In this document: positions 55,045 through 64,000 of the stretch, piece after piece
Position numbering within the stretch: position 1 is the stretch's first letter
How the letters are laid out: every line of letters starts with the position of its first letter
Source: Kutzneria sp. CA-103260
GTDB taxonomy: Bacteria; Actinomycetota; Actinomycetes; Mycobacteriales; Pseudonocardiaceae
Reading direction: 5' to 3'
NCBI RefSeq assembly: GCF_018263855.1
Contig: NZ_CP073318.1
Location: 682,001-746,000 of the forward strand
Length of the DNA: 64,000 nt
Position numbers and translations under genes: made by a program
Notes under the pieces: generated by a model
Seen by the model: only the letters and a program-made list of their open reading frames with translations
The model's database searches: none
What the model was told of the DNA's origin: nothing

Positions 55045-56181
55045 ATGCACGGGCTTGAGGCCAGCGCCGCCCGCGTGGTGGAGCTGGTCGCCGCCGGCCG
55101 CGCCACCGCCCGCAACGAGCTGGCGGCCGGGCTCGGCCTGCCACCGTCCACAGTGAACCTTCGCGTGCAGGCCCTGCTCGCCGCCGGAGTCCTGGTGGAG
55201 CAGGGGGAAGGCCGATCGCACGGCGGCCGCCGGCCGCGGCTGCTCACCGTGAACCCGGACTTCGGGCACGTCTGGACCATCGACATCGGCTCCCGGCACG
55301 TGCGCCTGGCCCCGATGGACATGACCGGCGCGCTGATCGGCACCCACGAGCTACCGATCAGCATCGACACCGATCCCGCTTTGCTGCTGGGTGAAATCTC
55401 CGCCGCCGTGCACGACCTCGCCGCTGCGGAGAAGCCGCCGGGGCGGTGGCTGGGCGTCGGCGTCGGGCTGCCCGGGCCGGTCGACGTGGTCGCCGGCACG
55501 GTGACGCTGCCGTCCAGAATGCCCGGCTGGCGCGGATTTCCGGCTTTTGAGGCACTGACCGGCCTGTTCTCGGTGCCGGTGGTCATCGACAACGACGCCA
55601 ACCTGATGGCCCTGGGCCAAGCCCGCCGCGGCGCGCCCGGCGAAACTCTGGTGGTGGTCAAGGCCGGCACCGGCATCGGCTCCGGGCTGGTGGTCGAGGG
55701 CCGCCTGCACCGCGGCCGCGACGGGGCTTCGGGCGACATCAGCCATGTGCGCATCCCGGCCGGCGGCGACCGGCCGTGCAGCTGTGGCAATCACGGTTGC
55801 CTGGAGACCGTGGCCAGCGGCGCGGCGTTGGTGGCTCAGTTGGGCGTGGCCAGCACCGCCGATGTCCTGGCCGCCACCGAGGACGCGAACGCCACCGTGA
55901 TCACTGCTGTGCGGCGGGCCGGCGGCTTGCTGGGGGAGGTGCTGGCCACTGTGGTCAACTTCGCCAACCCCGACGCAGTGTTGCTCGGCGGCGCACTGGC
56001 CGGTTCTGAGGCTTTCGTCGCCGCCGCACGTGGTGCCCTGTACGAACGCTGTCTGCCGCTGGCCACCCGCCGGCTGCGGATCGACACCGTGCTCGGCGGG
56101 GCCGACGCCGGGCTGCTGGGGGCCGGCTCGCTGGCCCTGGAATCCGTCCTGGACGAGGCAATCAGAGGGGAATCGCGGTAA
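55045..56181 (+). CDS. ROK family transcriptional regulator
   Basis: 378 residues from ATG 55045 (MHGLEASAARVVEL); GTG 55036 is an alternative. N-terminal winged helix ATARNELAAGLGLPPSTVNLRVQALLAAGVLVEQGEGRS, then a sugar-kinase fold with GVGVGLPGPVD, VIDNDANLMALGQAR, KAGTGIGSGLVVEGRL, HVRIPAGG and the zinc motif CSCGNHGCLE (about 245-254). A repressor responding to a sugar or derivative. It is divergent from the importer operon and its TAA overlaps the ATG of the M81 peptidase gene (TAATG). Confidence 0.92.
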   Translation: MHGLEASAARVVELVAAGRATARNELAAGLGLPPSTVNLRVQALLAAGVLVEQGEGRSHGGRRPRLLTVNPDFGHVWTIDIGSRHVRLAPMDMTGALIGTHELPISIDTDPALLLGEISAAVHDLAAAEKPPGRWLGVGVGLPGPVDVVAGTVTLPSRMPGWRGFPAFEALTGLFSVPVVIDNDANLMALGQARRGAPGETLVVVKAGTGIGSGLVVEGRLHRGRDGASGDISHVRIPAGGDRPCSCGNHGCLETVASGAALVAQLGVASTADVLAATEDANATVITAVRRAGGLLGEVLATVVNFANPDAVLLGGALAGSEAFVAAARGALYERCLPLATRRLRIDTVLGGADAGLLGAGSLALESVLDEAIRGESR

Positions 56182-57614
56182 TGCGCATCGGAATCGCCGG
56201 CATCGCCATCGAGTCCAGCACCTTCTCGCCGCATCGGACCACTGTGGACGATTTCCGCATCACCCGCGGCGACTCCCTGCTGGCACGTTATTCCTTTTTG
56301 GACATTCCCGATGTCGAGTGGGTGCCGCTGCTGCACGCGGTGTCGCTGCCCGGCGGTGCGGTCACCGAGGAAACCTATGCGGCTCTGTCCGAGGAAATCT
56401 ACGCCCGGCTGCGCTCCTGCGGGCCGTTGGACGGGCTGTTCTTCGACATCCACGGCGCGATGAGCGTGCTGGGCCGGGTGGACGTGGAGGCCGACCTGAT
56501 CGAGGGCATTCGCGCGATCATCGGCCCGGACGTGCTGGTGTCGGCGTCGATGGACCTGCACGGCAACGTTTCCCACCGCCTGGCCCGCGCGCTGGACCTG
56601 ATCACCTGCTACCGCAAGGCCCCGCACACCGACGCCTGGGACACCCGGGAGCGGGCCGTTCGCAACCTGGTGAAACGTTTGCGACACGGGGGGAAGCCGT
56701 TGAAGGCCTGGGCGCAGGTGCCGGTGCTGCTGCCCGGTGAGAAGACCAGCACCCGCATCGAGCCGGCCCATGGCGTCTACGCCCTAGTCGACGAAGTCGA
56801 GGCCCTGCCCGGGGTTCTCGACGCGGCCATCTGGGTCGGCTACGCCTGGGCCGACGAACCCCGTTGCCAGGCCGCGGTTGTGGTCACCGGCGACGACCGC
56901 GACGTGATCACCGCCCAGGCCGAGCGGCTGGCCCGCGCCTACTGGGACGCCCGCCGCGACTTCGCTTTCGTCGCGCCGACGGGAAGTCTGCACGAGTGCG
57001 TCGCGCAAGCGATTGCGAGCCCAGCCCGGCCGTTTTTCATCAGCGACTCCGGCGACAACCCGACCGCCGGTGGCGCGGGCGACACCTCGTGGAGCCTTCA
57101 GGCGCTCCTCCAGATGCCGGAAGTCCTGGAGCGCACCACGATCTACGCCCAGATCGTCGACCCCGCCGCCACCGCCGCCGCGGTGCGGGCCGGTGTGGGA
57201 CAGAAGGTGACGGTGTCCGTTGGCGGGCACGTCGACTCCGGGCCGTGCGGGCCGGTGCCCCTGGACGCCGTGGTGGAGGCCATCGACCAAGACGACCCGG
57301 TGGCCGGGACGGCCGTGGTGCTGGGGGTCCAGGGTCTGAAGGTGATCGTCACCGAGCGGCGCAAGCCGTACCACCTGGAATCGGACTTCCTGGCCCTCGG
57401 GCTGTCGCCGAGGACCGCCGACCTGGTCATCGTGAAGATCGGCTACCTGGAGCCGGAGCTGTACGCGATGGCCGCCGACTGGCTGCTGGCCCTCACGCCC
57501 GGCGGCGTCGACCAGGACCTGCCGCGGCTGGGCCACCGGGGCATCGAGCGCCCGATGTTCCCGTTCGACCCGGACATGCCCGAGCCCGACCTGACACCGG
57601 TGTCCACCTGGTGA
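56181..57614 (+). CDS. M81 family metallopeptidase (MlrC-like)
   Basis: 477 residues. DUF1485/MlrC N-terminal domain (IGIAGIAIESSTFSPHRT, FFDIHGAMSV, DLHGNVSHRL, YRKAPHTDAWDT with metal-type Asp/His residues) and MlrC C-terminal domain (DNPTAGGAGDTSWSLQALL, KVTVSVGG, GLSPRTADLVIVKIGYLEPELYA). MlrC degrades linear microcystin in Sphingomonas; most homologues have unknown substrates. Coupled by TAATG to the ROK gene, so it is part of the ROK-controlled locus. It could release an amino-acid or amide portion of the imported compound. Confidence 0.9.
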   Translation: MRIGIAGIAIESSTFSPHRTTVDDFRITRGDSLLARYSFLDIPDVEWVPLLHAVSLPGGAVTEETYAALSEEIYARLRSCGPLDGLFFDIHGAMSVLGRVDVEADLIEGIRAIIGPDVLVSASMDLHGNVSHRLARALDLITCYRKAPHTDAWDTRERAVRNLVKRLRHGGKPLKAWAQVPVLLPGEKTSTRIEPAHGVYALVDEVEALPGVLDAAIWVGYAWADEPRCQAAVVVTGDDRDVITAQAERLARAYWDARRDFAFVAPTGSLHECVAQAIASPARPFFISDSGDNPTAGGAGDTSWSLQALLQMPEVLERTTIYAQIVDPAATAAAVRAGVGQKVTVSVGGHVDSGPCGPVPLDAVVEAIDQDDPVAGTAVVLGVQGLKVIVTERRKPYHLESDFLALGLSPRTADLVIVKIGYLEPELYAMAADWLLALTPGGVDQDLPRLGHRGIERPMFPFDPDMPEPDLTPVSTW

Positions 57615-57654
57615 GACCGGAAATGGCGCTGGCCGGTCGGGCGTTGAAGACGGC

Positions 57655-58431
57655 ATGACTTTCGCTGGCGAGTGGCAGGCATGGCACACCGACCGTGAGC
57701 AGGGGCTGGCCGACCCGTACGGGTGGCTGGCACTGGTCTCCCTGGACTGGCTGGAGGACAGCCCGCGGACCTATCCCGGGCTGCCCGGCCTGTGGTGGCA
57801 GGACTCCGAGGCCGCCTACTTCGACCCGCAGGGCGAGTCGGCGACCTACGACGGCCAGCCGGTGACCGCGTTGTTGCGCCTGGAGTTGGTCAACAGCGGC
57901 CCTGGCGTGCGGGTGGTGGCCGGTGACCTGGAGGTCGAGGTCGCGCGGCGATCCGGATACCTCATCCGCGTGCACGACCCCAAGGCTTCGGTGCTGCGTG
58001 AGTTCCACGGCGTGCCGGCCTACGAGCCGGACGAGTCGTTCGTCTTCGACGGCGTGTACGAGCCGTTCGACGAGCCCCGGCCGACCACCGTCGGCGCCGT
58101 CGTCGAGGGCCTTAGCCACGTCTACACCGCGCCGGGCGTCGTGAAGTTCCAGCGCGACGGCGTGCAGCACACGCTGACCGCCTTCAACGGCAAGGACGGC
58201 GGGCTCAGCATCCTGTTCACCGACGCCACCAGTGGCGTCACCACCTACGCGGCCAACCGGTCGCTGGCGGTGGCCAAGCCGGCGGCCGGGGCCGTGACGC
58301 TCGACTTCAACCGGGCCGTCAACCTGCCGTGCGCCTTCACCGACTTCGCCACCTGCCCGCTGCCGCCGGCCGGCAACAGCCTGGCCTTCGCCGTCGAGGC
58401 GGGGGAGAAGATCCCCTACGAGCGCTCCTGA
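57655..58431 (+). CDS. DUF1684 family protein
   Basis: 258 residues from ATG 57655 (MTFAGEWQAWHTDREQGLADPYGWLALVSLDWL). The C-terminal block DFNRAVNLPCAFTDFATCPLPPAGNSLAFAVEAGEK is the family hallmark, with the conserved NPPCAFT/CPLPP-type cysteines. Widespread soluble beta-rich protein of unknown function. Starts 40 bases after the M81 gene and could be its operon partner; overlaps the convergent cupin gene by 16 bases. Confidence 0.88.
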   Translation: MTFAGEWQAWHTDREQGLADPYGWLALVSLDWLEDSPRTYPGLPGLWWQDSEAAYFDPQGESATYDGQPVTALLRLELVNSGPGVRVVAGDLEVEVARRSGYLIRVHDPKASVLREFHGVPAYEPDESFVFDGVYEPFDEPRPTTVGAVVEGLSHVYTAPGVVKFQRDGVQHTLTAFNGKDGGLSILFTDATSGVTTYAANRSLAVAKPAAGAVTLDFNRAVNLPCAFTDFATCPLPPAGNSLAFAVEAGEKIPYERS

Positions 58432-58847
58432 TCCCGGTCCGGCCACAGGCTGGGCAGGTTGACCACGACGCCCTCCTGGCTGCTGCGCGCGATGATCACC
58501 ACCGCCGGCTCGTCGCCGGGGTTCTCCTCGCGGTGCGGCACGTAGGGCGGCACGAACACGTAGTCGCCGGGCCCGGTCTCCAGCCGGATCTCCTCGTCGC
58601 CGTCGGCGAAGACGAACACCGGGTGGCCCGACTTCACGTAGATGGCGGTCTCCGCCTCGCCGTGGTGGTGGTCGCCCGAGTTCGTCGCCGGCGCGACGTG
58701 GGTCTCGCCCATCCACACCTTGCTGGAGCCGACCGTCTTGCCGGAGATCGCCTCCAGCCGGGTCATGCCGCTGGTCTGGCCGGTGTCCCCGGTCAGGCCG
58801 CCGCCCTTGATGTGCCGCAGCGGCGCGTGCCAGTGGTCTTCCGTCAC
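58416..58847 (-). CDS. Cupin-domain protein
   Basis: 143 residues from GTG 58847. One cupin barrel with GDHHHGEAETAIYVKSGHPVFVFADG (three His and a Glu metal set) and GDYVFVPPYVPHREENPG. A single-domain metal-binding cupin, possibly a dioxygenase, isomerase or sensor; substrate unknown. The upstream region carries CACATGTGG palindromes. Confidence 0.87.
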   Translation of the reverse strand: MTEDHWHAPLRHIKGGGLTGDTGQTSGMTRLEAISGKTVGSSKVWMGETHVAPATNSGDHHHGEAETAIYVKSGHPVFVFADGDEEIRLETGPGDYVFVPPYVPHREENPGDEPAVVIIARSSQEGVVVNLPSLWPDRDQERS

Positions 58848-58899
58848 CCGCCCAGTATCACCGTGCCGGCCGTCGCGTCTTCCCACCCGAGCTTTTCTG

Positions 58900-58950
58900 C
58901 CACATGTGGTCCACATGTGGCGTGTGGGCGCGACTGTGGCGCACATGTGG
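58900..58950. repeat. Iterated CACATGTGG palindromes upstream of the cupin gene
   Basis: CCACATGTGG occurs at 58900-58909 and 58911-58920 and CACATGTGG again at 58942-58950. They lie 53-103 bp upstream of the cupin start and between it and the stop of the TetR gene. Repetition of the same palindrome suggests a cooperative regulator-binding array. Confidence 0.6.
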
Positions 58951-58967
58951 CGTTTGCTTGTGTGAAA

Positions 58968-59654
58968 TTAGGGCATTTCGGGCCAGCGTTGGGCGGCGAG
59001 CACGGCCATGTGCAGCGCCACGAGGGTGTCCTCCAGTTCCGGCAGCTCCGCCGCGTGGTTGTGGCGGACGCGGACGCTCACCAGCTCGGTGGTCGCGCCG
59101 GCCAGGGCCAGGTAGGCGTCGTACGGCACGGACGGCCAGTCGGGGTGGCGGCTCAGGGCATGCCGGTGCCAGCTGCGGTTGAGCTCCGCGAACCGGTGCT
59201 GGGCGGCGTCCATCCGGTTCACCGCACCGGATCCGGCCGCCGGCATGTCGACGTAGAAGACGCGGGCGAAGGCCGGCTCGTCGGCCAGGAACCGCAGGAA
59301 TGCCCGGCAGGCCGCGCGCAGGATCTCGGCCGGCTCGGCGTCCGGCGGCAGCGACCGCGTGGCGCCGATGACGGCGTCCACCAACAGGTTGCCGCCGTAG
59401 GCGGTGGTGGCCAGGAAGCAGTCTTCCTTGTCCCGGAAGTGAACGTAGAAGGCGGCCTTGGACACCCGTGCGCCACGCACGATGTCGGCCACGGTGATGG
59501 CGTGGTAGCCCTCGGCCGCCACCGCGGCGACGGTGGCCGACATCAGCCGCTGCCGCTGCGCCGCCCGCACCTCGTCGGCCGGCAGGCTGGACCGCCCCCG
59601 GGGCAGACCCGGGGCGTCATCATGCCGCCCGGCCAGGGATCCCTCTTGTCGCAC
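58968..59654 (-). CDS. TetR family regulator (MFS-linked)
   Basis: About 228 residues from GTG 59654, which has AGGGGGC nine bases upstream; an earlier open frame to 59702 would run into the divergent operator. HTH MSATVAAVAAEGYHAITVADIVRGARVSKAAFYVHFRDKEDCFLATT, followed by a TetR_C ligand domain. Divergent from the MFS transporter gene and likely its repressor, acting at CCTGTG-A-CACAGG. Confidence 0.9.
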   Translation of the reverse strand: MRQEGSLAGRHDDAPGLPRGRSSLPADEVRAAQRQRLMSATVAAVAAEGYHAITVADIVRGARVSKAAFYVHFRDKEDCFLATTAYGGNLLVDAVIGATRSLPPDAEPAEILRAACRAFLRFLADEPAFARVFYVDMPAAGSGAVNRMDAAQHRFAELNRSWHRHALSRHPDWPSVPYDAYLALAGATTELVSVRVRHNHAAELPELEDTLVALHMAVLAAQRWPEMP

Positions 59655-59692
59655 CGCCCGGCGCCCCCTAAAGTACGGCCGCGTACCTGTGA

Positions 59693-59705
59693 CCTGTGAC
59701 ACAGG
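59693..59705. promoter_or_regulatory. TetR-type operator CCTGTG-A-CACAGG
   Basis: A perfect 6-1-6 inverted repeat in the 83-bp space between the divergent TetR and MFS genes, with an extra direct CCTGTGA copy just before it (59686-59692). Confidence 0.55.
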
Positions 59706-59737
59706 CTACCCGGACACCGTAGTCCGAAGGAGGCGGC

Positions 59738-61414
59738 ATGAGCGTGCTGTGGCAACGCCGGCTGGACCACTATCCCGAGACCCGCCAACGCCTCTGGTAC
59801 CTGGCGATCGTGGTCGTCGCGACCGTCGTGCTCTACTACGAGCTGTACGTGCCGGGCGCGGTGGCCACCGAGATCATCGCCCAGTACCACATGTCGTTCA
59901 CCTACTACGTCTATATCTCCGTGGTGGGCAACGCCGTCGGCGCCTTCTCCTCGCTGCTGGCCGGCCTGGCCGACCGCTGGGGCCGGGCCAACCTGGTCGC
60001 CTACGGCCTGGGCCTGACCGGCGTGCTCACCCTGTTCGGCGTGCCCAACGCCCCCGACCAGCTCACCTTCGCCATCCTGTTCGCGGTGATCAGCTTCGTC
60101 GAGGGCATCATCCTGGTGGCCACGCCGGCGCTGGTGCGGGACTTCTCGCCGCAGCTGGGCCGGGCCTCGGCGATGGGCTTCTGGACGCTCGGCCCGGTGG
60201 TCGGCAGCCTGGTGCTGTCCGAGGTGTCCAGCAACACCATCGAGGCGCTGCCGGCCTGGCAGTCCCAGTTCGTCATCTGCGGCATCGTCGGCCTGGTGGT
60301 CTTCGTGATCGCCCTGTTCGGCCTGCGGGAGCTGTCGCCGAACCTCCGCGACCAGCTGATGGTCAGCATGCGCGACCGGGAACTGATCGAGGCCCGGGCC
60401 GCCGGCATCGACGTCGACAAGGCGATCGAGCGCCCGTGGCGGCAGATGATGACGCTGCCGGTGATCGGCTCCGCCTTCGCCATCTCGGTGTTCCTGATCC
60501 TCTACTACACCGCGGTCGGCTTCTTCACCATCTACTTCACCACCATCTACGGCTTCAGCCTGGCCGACGCCAACGGCATCGGGAACTGGTTCTGGGGCGT
60601 GGACGCGCTGGCCCTGATCGTGGTCGGCGTGGTCTCCGACCGGCTGCGCGTGCGCAAGCCGTTCATGCTGGTCGGGGCGCTCGGCGCGATCGTGATGACC
60701 ATCGTGTTCCTCAGCCGCGCCACCGCCCCCGACACCGGCTACTACACCTTCGTCTGGATCATCAGCGCGCTGGCCATGTTCATGGCCGTGGCCTACGCGC
60801 CGTGGATGGCCAGCTTCACCGAGACCGTCGAACGCATCAACCCGGCCCTGACCGCCACCGGCCTGGCCGTGTGGGGCTGGATCGTGCGGGCCTGCGTGGC
60901 CCTGTCGGTCTTCGCGCTGCCGTTCGTCGTCACGTCGATGACGCCGCTGGTGCAGTACGGCACGCAGGTCGCCACCCTCGCCGCCAAGTACGACGCCGAG
61001 ATCAAGACCATCGGCGTCGTCGACCCGGCGACGCTGGCCGCGCTGGGCCGAAACCCGTCCGATCCCGAGGCCGGCACCAAGGCCGTCGCCGAGATCATGC
61101 AGGCCCAGAACGTGGACCAGACGACCGCGCTGCAACGGCTGCGGGCCGCCGCGGCCGTGCCCAAGGCGGACCTTGCGTTCCTGCAGGAGCACGCCACCGA
61201 GGTGCAGAACGCCGCCGCGGCCACGCCCGGCCAGTGGCAGAACTGGTGGTGGGTGTGCGTCGGCGGCGAGGCCGTGTTCCTGCCGTTGATCTTCGTGATG
61301 GTCGGCCGGTGGCGGCCCAGCCGGGCCCGGGCCGACCTCGTCGAGCACCAGGCCCGTGTCGACGAGGAGCTGGAGCAGCTAAGTTCATCTACCGGAGGGA
61401 CTGTTCAAGGCTGA
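59738..61414 (+). CDS. MFS transporter with large extracytoplasmic loop
   Basis: 558 residues from ATG 59738 after AAGGAGG. Twelve predicted helices; loop 2-3 motif GLADRWGRANLVAYG (motif A) and RDFSPQLGRASAMGFWTLGPVVGS (motif C-like). Between helices 11 and 12 there is an insertion of about 95 residues (about 412-505), helical and Ala/Gln/Asp-rich, which should face outside. Probable secondary transporter for an organic acid or similar solute. Regulated by the divergent TetR; MoxR gene begins 13 bases after its stop, suggesting one transcript with MoxR and VWA. Confidence 0.92.
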   Translation: MSVLWQRRLDHYPETRQRLWYLAIVVVATVVLYYELYVPGAVATEIIAQYHMSFTYYVYISVVGNAVGAFSSLLAGLADRWGRANLVAYGLGLTGVLTLFGVPNAPDQLTFAILFAVISFVEGIILVATPALVRDFSPQLGRASAMGFWTLGPVVGSLVLSEVSSNTIEALPAWQSQFVICGIVGLVVFVIALFGLRELSPNLRDQLMVSMRDRELIEARAAGIDVDKAIERPWRQMMTLPVIGSAFAISVFLILYYTAVGFFTIYFTTIYGFSLADANGIGNWFWGVDALALIVVGVVSDRLRVRKPFMLVGALGAIVMTIVFLSRATAPDTGYYTFVWIISALAMFMAVAYAPWMASFTETVERINPALTATGLAVWGWIVRACVALSVFALPFVVTSMTPLVQYGTQVATLAAKYDAEIKTIGVVDPATLAALGRNPSDPEAGTKAVAEIMQAQNVDQTTALQRLRAAAAVPKADLAFLQEHATEVQNAAAATPGQWQNWWWVCVGGEAVFLPLIFVMVGRWRPSRARADLVEHQARVDEELEQLSSSTGGTVQG

Positions 61415-61427
61415 GAAGAGGGCACGC

Positions 61428-62290
<863 letters not shown>

Positions 62291-62294
<4 letters not shown>

Positions 62295-63640
62295 GTGTTT
62301 CCGACCGTCTCACCGAGTTCGTGCAGGCCTTGCGGGCCAAGGGAATCCAGGCCGGGCCGGGGGAGACCGTGGACGCCGCCGCCGCTTTGGAGATCCTCGG
62401 TTTCGACGACCGCGAGCAGACCCGTGAGGGCCTGGCCGCCTGCCTGATCCGGCGGGACGGTCAGCGAGCCGTCTTCGACTCCACCTTCGACCTGTTTTTC
62501 CCTTTGGGTGTGGGGATTCCCGAGCAGGCCCGCCACGAACAGCTCACCCTCGACGAGCTGAACGACCGTCTCGTCGCCGCTCTGGCCGTCGACGACGAGG
62601 AACAGCTGCTGCAACTGGCCGGGCTCGCCGTCGACGCGTTCGGGCAGTACGGGCAGGGCGGTTCCGGCACCAGCGGCTATTCCGCGCATCAGACCCTGGA
62701 CCGGGTGCAGCCGCAGACCCTGCTCGTTCGGATCCTGGCCGCCATGCAGGCCCAGGCCGGTTTCACCGAGCGCTTGGACCGTGACGAGGTCCGTCGTCGG
62801 ATCGAACGCTTCCGTGAACTCGTCCGGGGCGAAGCCCTGCGCCGCGTCGCCGAGCTCCGGGGCCGGGAACGCCTGGCCCGCACCGCCGTTCCGCCCACCC
62901 CCGACCAGCTGGACTTCCTTCAGGCCGGCCGTACCCAGGTCGCCGAGATGCGGCGCATGGTCCAACCGTTGGCCCGCAAGCTCGCCACTCGCCTGGCCGC
63001 CCGCCGCCGTCGCGCCGCCCGGGGTCAGATCGACCTTCGCCGCACCCTGCGCCGCTCCCTGTCCACCGGCGGCGTGCCGATGACCCCCGTCTTCCGCCGG
63101 CACCGCCCCGGCCGGCCCGAGATCGTGCTGCTGTGCGACATGTCCGGCTCCGTGGCGTCCTTCGCCAACTTCACCATGCTTCTCGTGCAGGCCCTGCGCG
63201 ACCAGTTCTCCAAGGTCCGCGTGTTCGCCTTCGTCGACGGCATGGACGAGGTCACCCACCTCGTCACCGCCGGCGTCGCCGACCCCGCCGCCCTCGGCGC
63301 CCGCATCCTCAGCGAGGCTTCCGTCATTCGGTGGGACGGCCACTCCGACTACGGCCGCTCCATTGACGAGTTCGCCGACCGCTACCCCGACGTCATCGGC
63401 CCCAAGACTTCCGTCCTCATCCTCGGCGACGCCCGCAACAACAACGGCGACCCCCGCCTCGCCGTCCTCGCCCACATCCTGCGCCCCGCCCGCCGCGCCT
63501 TCTGGCTCAACCCCGAACGCCGCGACCTCTGGAACACCGGCGACTCCGCCGCCCACGACTACGCCACCGTCATCGAGATGCACGAATGCCGCAATGCCCG
63601 GCAGTTGGGGGCCCTGGTTTCGAGGCTGATCCCGGTCTAG
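62291..63640 (+). CDS. VWA-domain protein (CoxE-like), MoxR partner
   Basis: 449 residues from GTG 62291. N-terminal helical region (about 1-260) with Arg-rich stretch RKLATRLAARRRRAARGQIDLRRTLRRSLSTGG, then a VWA fold with MIDAS DMSGSVASF, the FAFVDGMDEVTH strand and TSVLILGDARNNNGD. CoxE-like proteins partner MoxR ATPases; in the CO dehydrogenase system CoxD/CoxE help mature the molybdenum site. There is no CODH in the window; the client could be the MFS transporter or a distant enzyme. Confidence 0.92.
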
Positions 63641-63736
63641 GTAGGCGGGGCCATGTGAATGGCCTCCTTGCGTCGGGCGCCTTACGAGCCCGATCCTGAG
63701 ACCAGGCCCTTGCTGTGCCGGTGTGGGTTGGACGAC

Positions 63737-63765
63737 TTGACAGAGACACAGATATTCGAGATTTC
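63737..63765 (+). promoter_or_regulatory. Possible promoter before the terminal secreted-protein gene
   Basis: TTGACA at 63737-63742, followed 16-17 bp later by AGATTT/GATTTC (63759-63765), a weak -10. It lies about 40 bp before the ribosome site GAAGGAGG. Confidence 0.3.
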
Positions 63766-63801
63766 ACAGCCCGTGCTCATGGTCGAAGGAGGTGTGTCAC
63801 G

Positions 63802-64000
63802 ATCCGTACGCGTTTTCTGACTGTCGTTGTGATGTGTGCACTGCTTGCCGGCGTCATCGGCGTGCCAGTCGCGTCCGCCTCGGGTCGGGTGGCCGGCTCC
63901 ACTCAGGTGTCCGAGCTTCCCCAGCTCGTGCGGAAAGCCATGGAGAGGGCTGAGCGGGAATATCCTGGTGCCGTCTTTTATGGCGCCAATGGCTCCCTGG
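63802..64000 (+). CDS. Secreted protein, N-terminal part only; start codon unclear
   Basis: GAAGGAGG (63785-63792) is followed nine bases later by an open frame IRTRFLTVVVMCALLAGVIG that reads as a signal peptide with cleavage near VASAS-G, then a mature part with SELPQLVRKAMERAEREYPGAVFYGANGSL to the window edge. The frame has no ATG or GTG at the right distance: position 63802 is ATC. GTG 63829 and ATG 63832 are in frame but would remove the charged start and lack a ribosome site. Either a rare ATC start is used or a base is missing or extra upstream. The protein family is not recognised. Confidence 0.55.
   Translation, partial: MRTRFLTVVVMCALLAGVIGVPVASASGRVAGSTQVSELPQLVRKAMERAEREYPGAVFYGANGSL

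Noticed and set aside
59655..59702. N-terminal extension of the TetR protein to 59702
   Set aside because: It would overlap the CCTGTG-A-CACAGG operator and has no ribosome site; GTG 59654 has one.

Overview
The window is about 70% G+C by eye, uses GTG starts freely, packs genes with 4-base ATGA/GTGA overlaps and carries many families typical of large actinomycete genomes (DUF222/HNH 13E12-type protein, CsbD, SpoIIE phosphatase with STAS antagonists, Tat-exported phosphatase, GH92, ROK, several MarR/TetR/GntR regulators). I infer a filamentous actinobacterium, probably Pseudonocardiales; the species cannot be read from the sequence. I see no rRNA or tRNA gene, CRISPR array, integrase, transposase or large biosynthetic cluster, so this looks like chromosomal accessory/metabolic territory.

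Layout. 1-5.9 kb: end of a malQ-type glucanotransferase, DoxX and GAF proteins, then an NCS1 permease/Asp-Glu-hydantoin racemase pair with a GntR regulator. 5.9-15.5 kb: a GT39-like membrane glycosyltransferase, a MarR-controlled heterodimeric ABC exporter, a Ski2-like helicase. 15.5-19 kb: MarR/amidohydrolase divergent pair, acetyltransferase, DUF222-HNH protein. 19-28 kb: a stress-signalling block with a decayed CYTH-CHAD gene, CsbD, two STAS anti-sigma-factor antagonists, a SpoIIE-type phosphatase and a soluble hybrid histidine kinase with seven 92-residue HAMP repeats. CsbD and the first STAS gene are each preceded by a sigma-B-like promoter (GTTT-N15/16-GGGTAY), so the block fits a partner-switching network.

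28-43 kb: a candidate fluoride riboswitch ahead of tandem crcB genes, a two-gene molybdopterin oxidoreductase/flavin reductase, a Tat-secreted phosphatase, a subtilase-like secreted protein that appears to lack its catalytic Asp and His, FIST and GGDEF sensors in one operon, a GH92 mannosidase, and htpG. 43-47.6 kb: a DUF4232 membrane protein, a TetR-P450-epimerase operon and a DUF218 membrane protein. 47.8-57.6 kb: a divergent ROK-regulated locus: an oligopeptide/oligosaccharide-type ABC importer and a glycoside hydrolase on the minus strand, ROK regulator and M81 (MlrC-type) metallopeptidase on the plus strand. 57.6-64 kb: DUF1684 protein, cupin, TetR, an MFS transporter apparently co-transcribed with a MoxR ATPase and a CoxE-like VWA protein, and the start of a secreted protein.

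The most notable non-coding features are two copies of an intergenic long palindrome family (27.7 and 47.7 kb), two further palindromes (7.6 and 46.6 kb), the riboswitch with a possible Shine-Dalgarno-sequestering arm, and a 26-codon ORF locked by 4-base overlaps between an ABC permease and its ATPase. No single clearly undescribed system is proven; the best candidates are the riboswitch variant, the pseudo-subtilase, the small ORF, and the ROK/ABC/GH/M81 locus.
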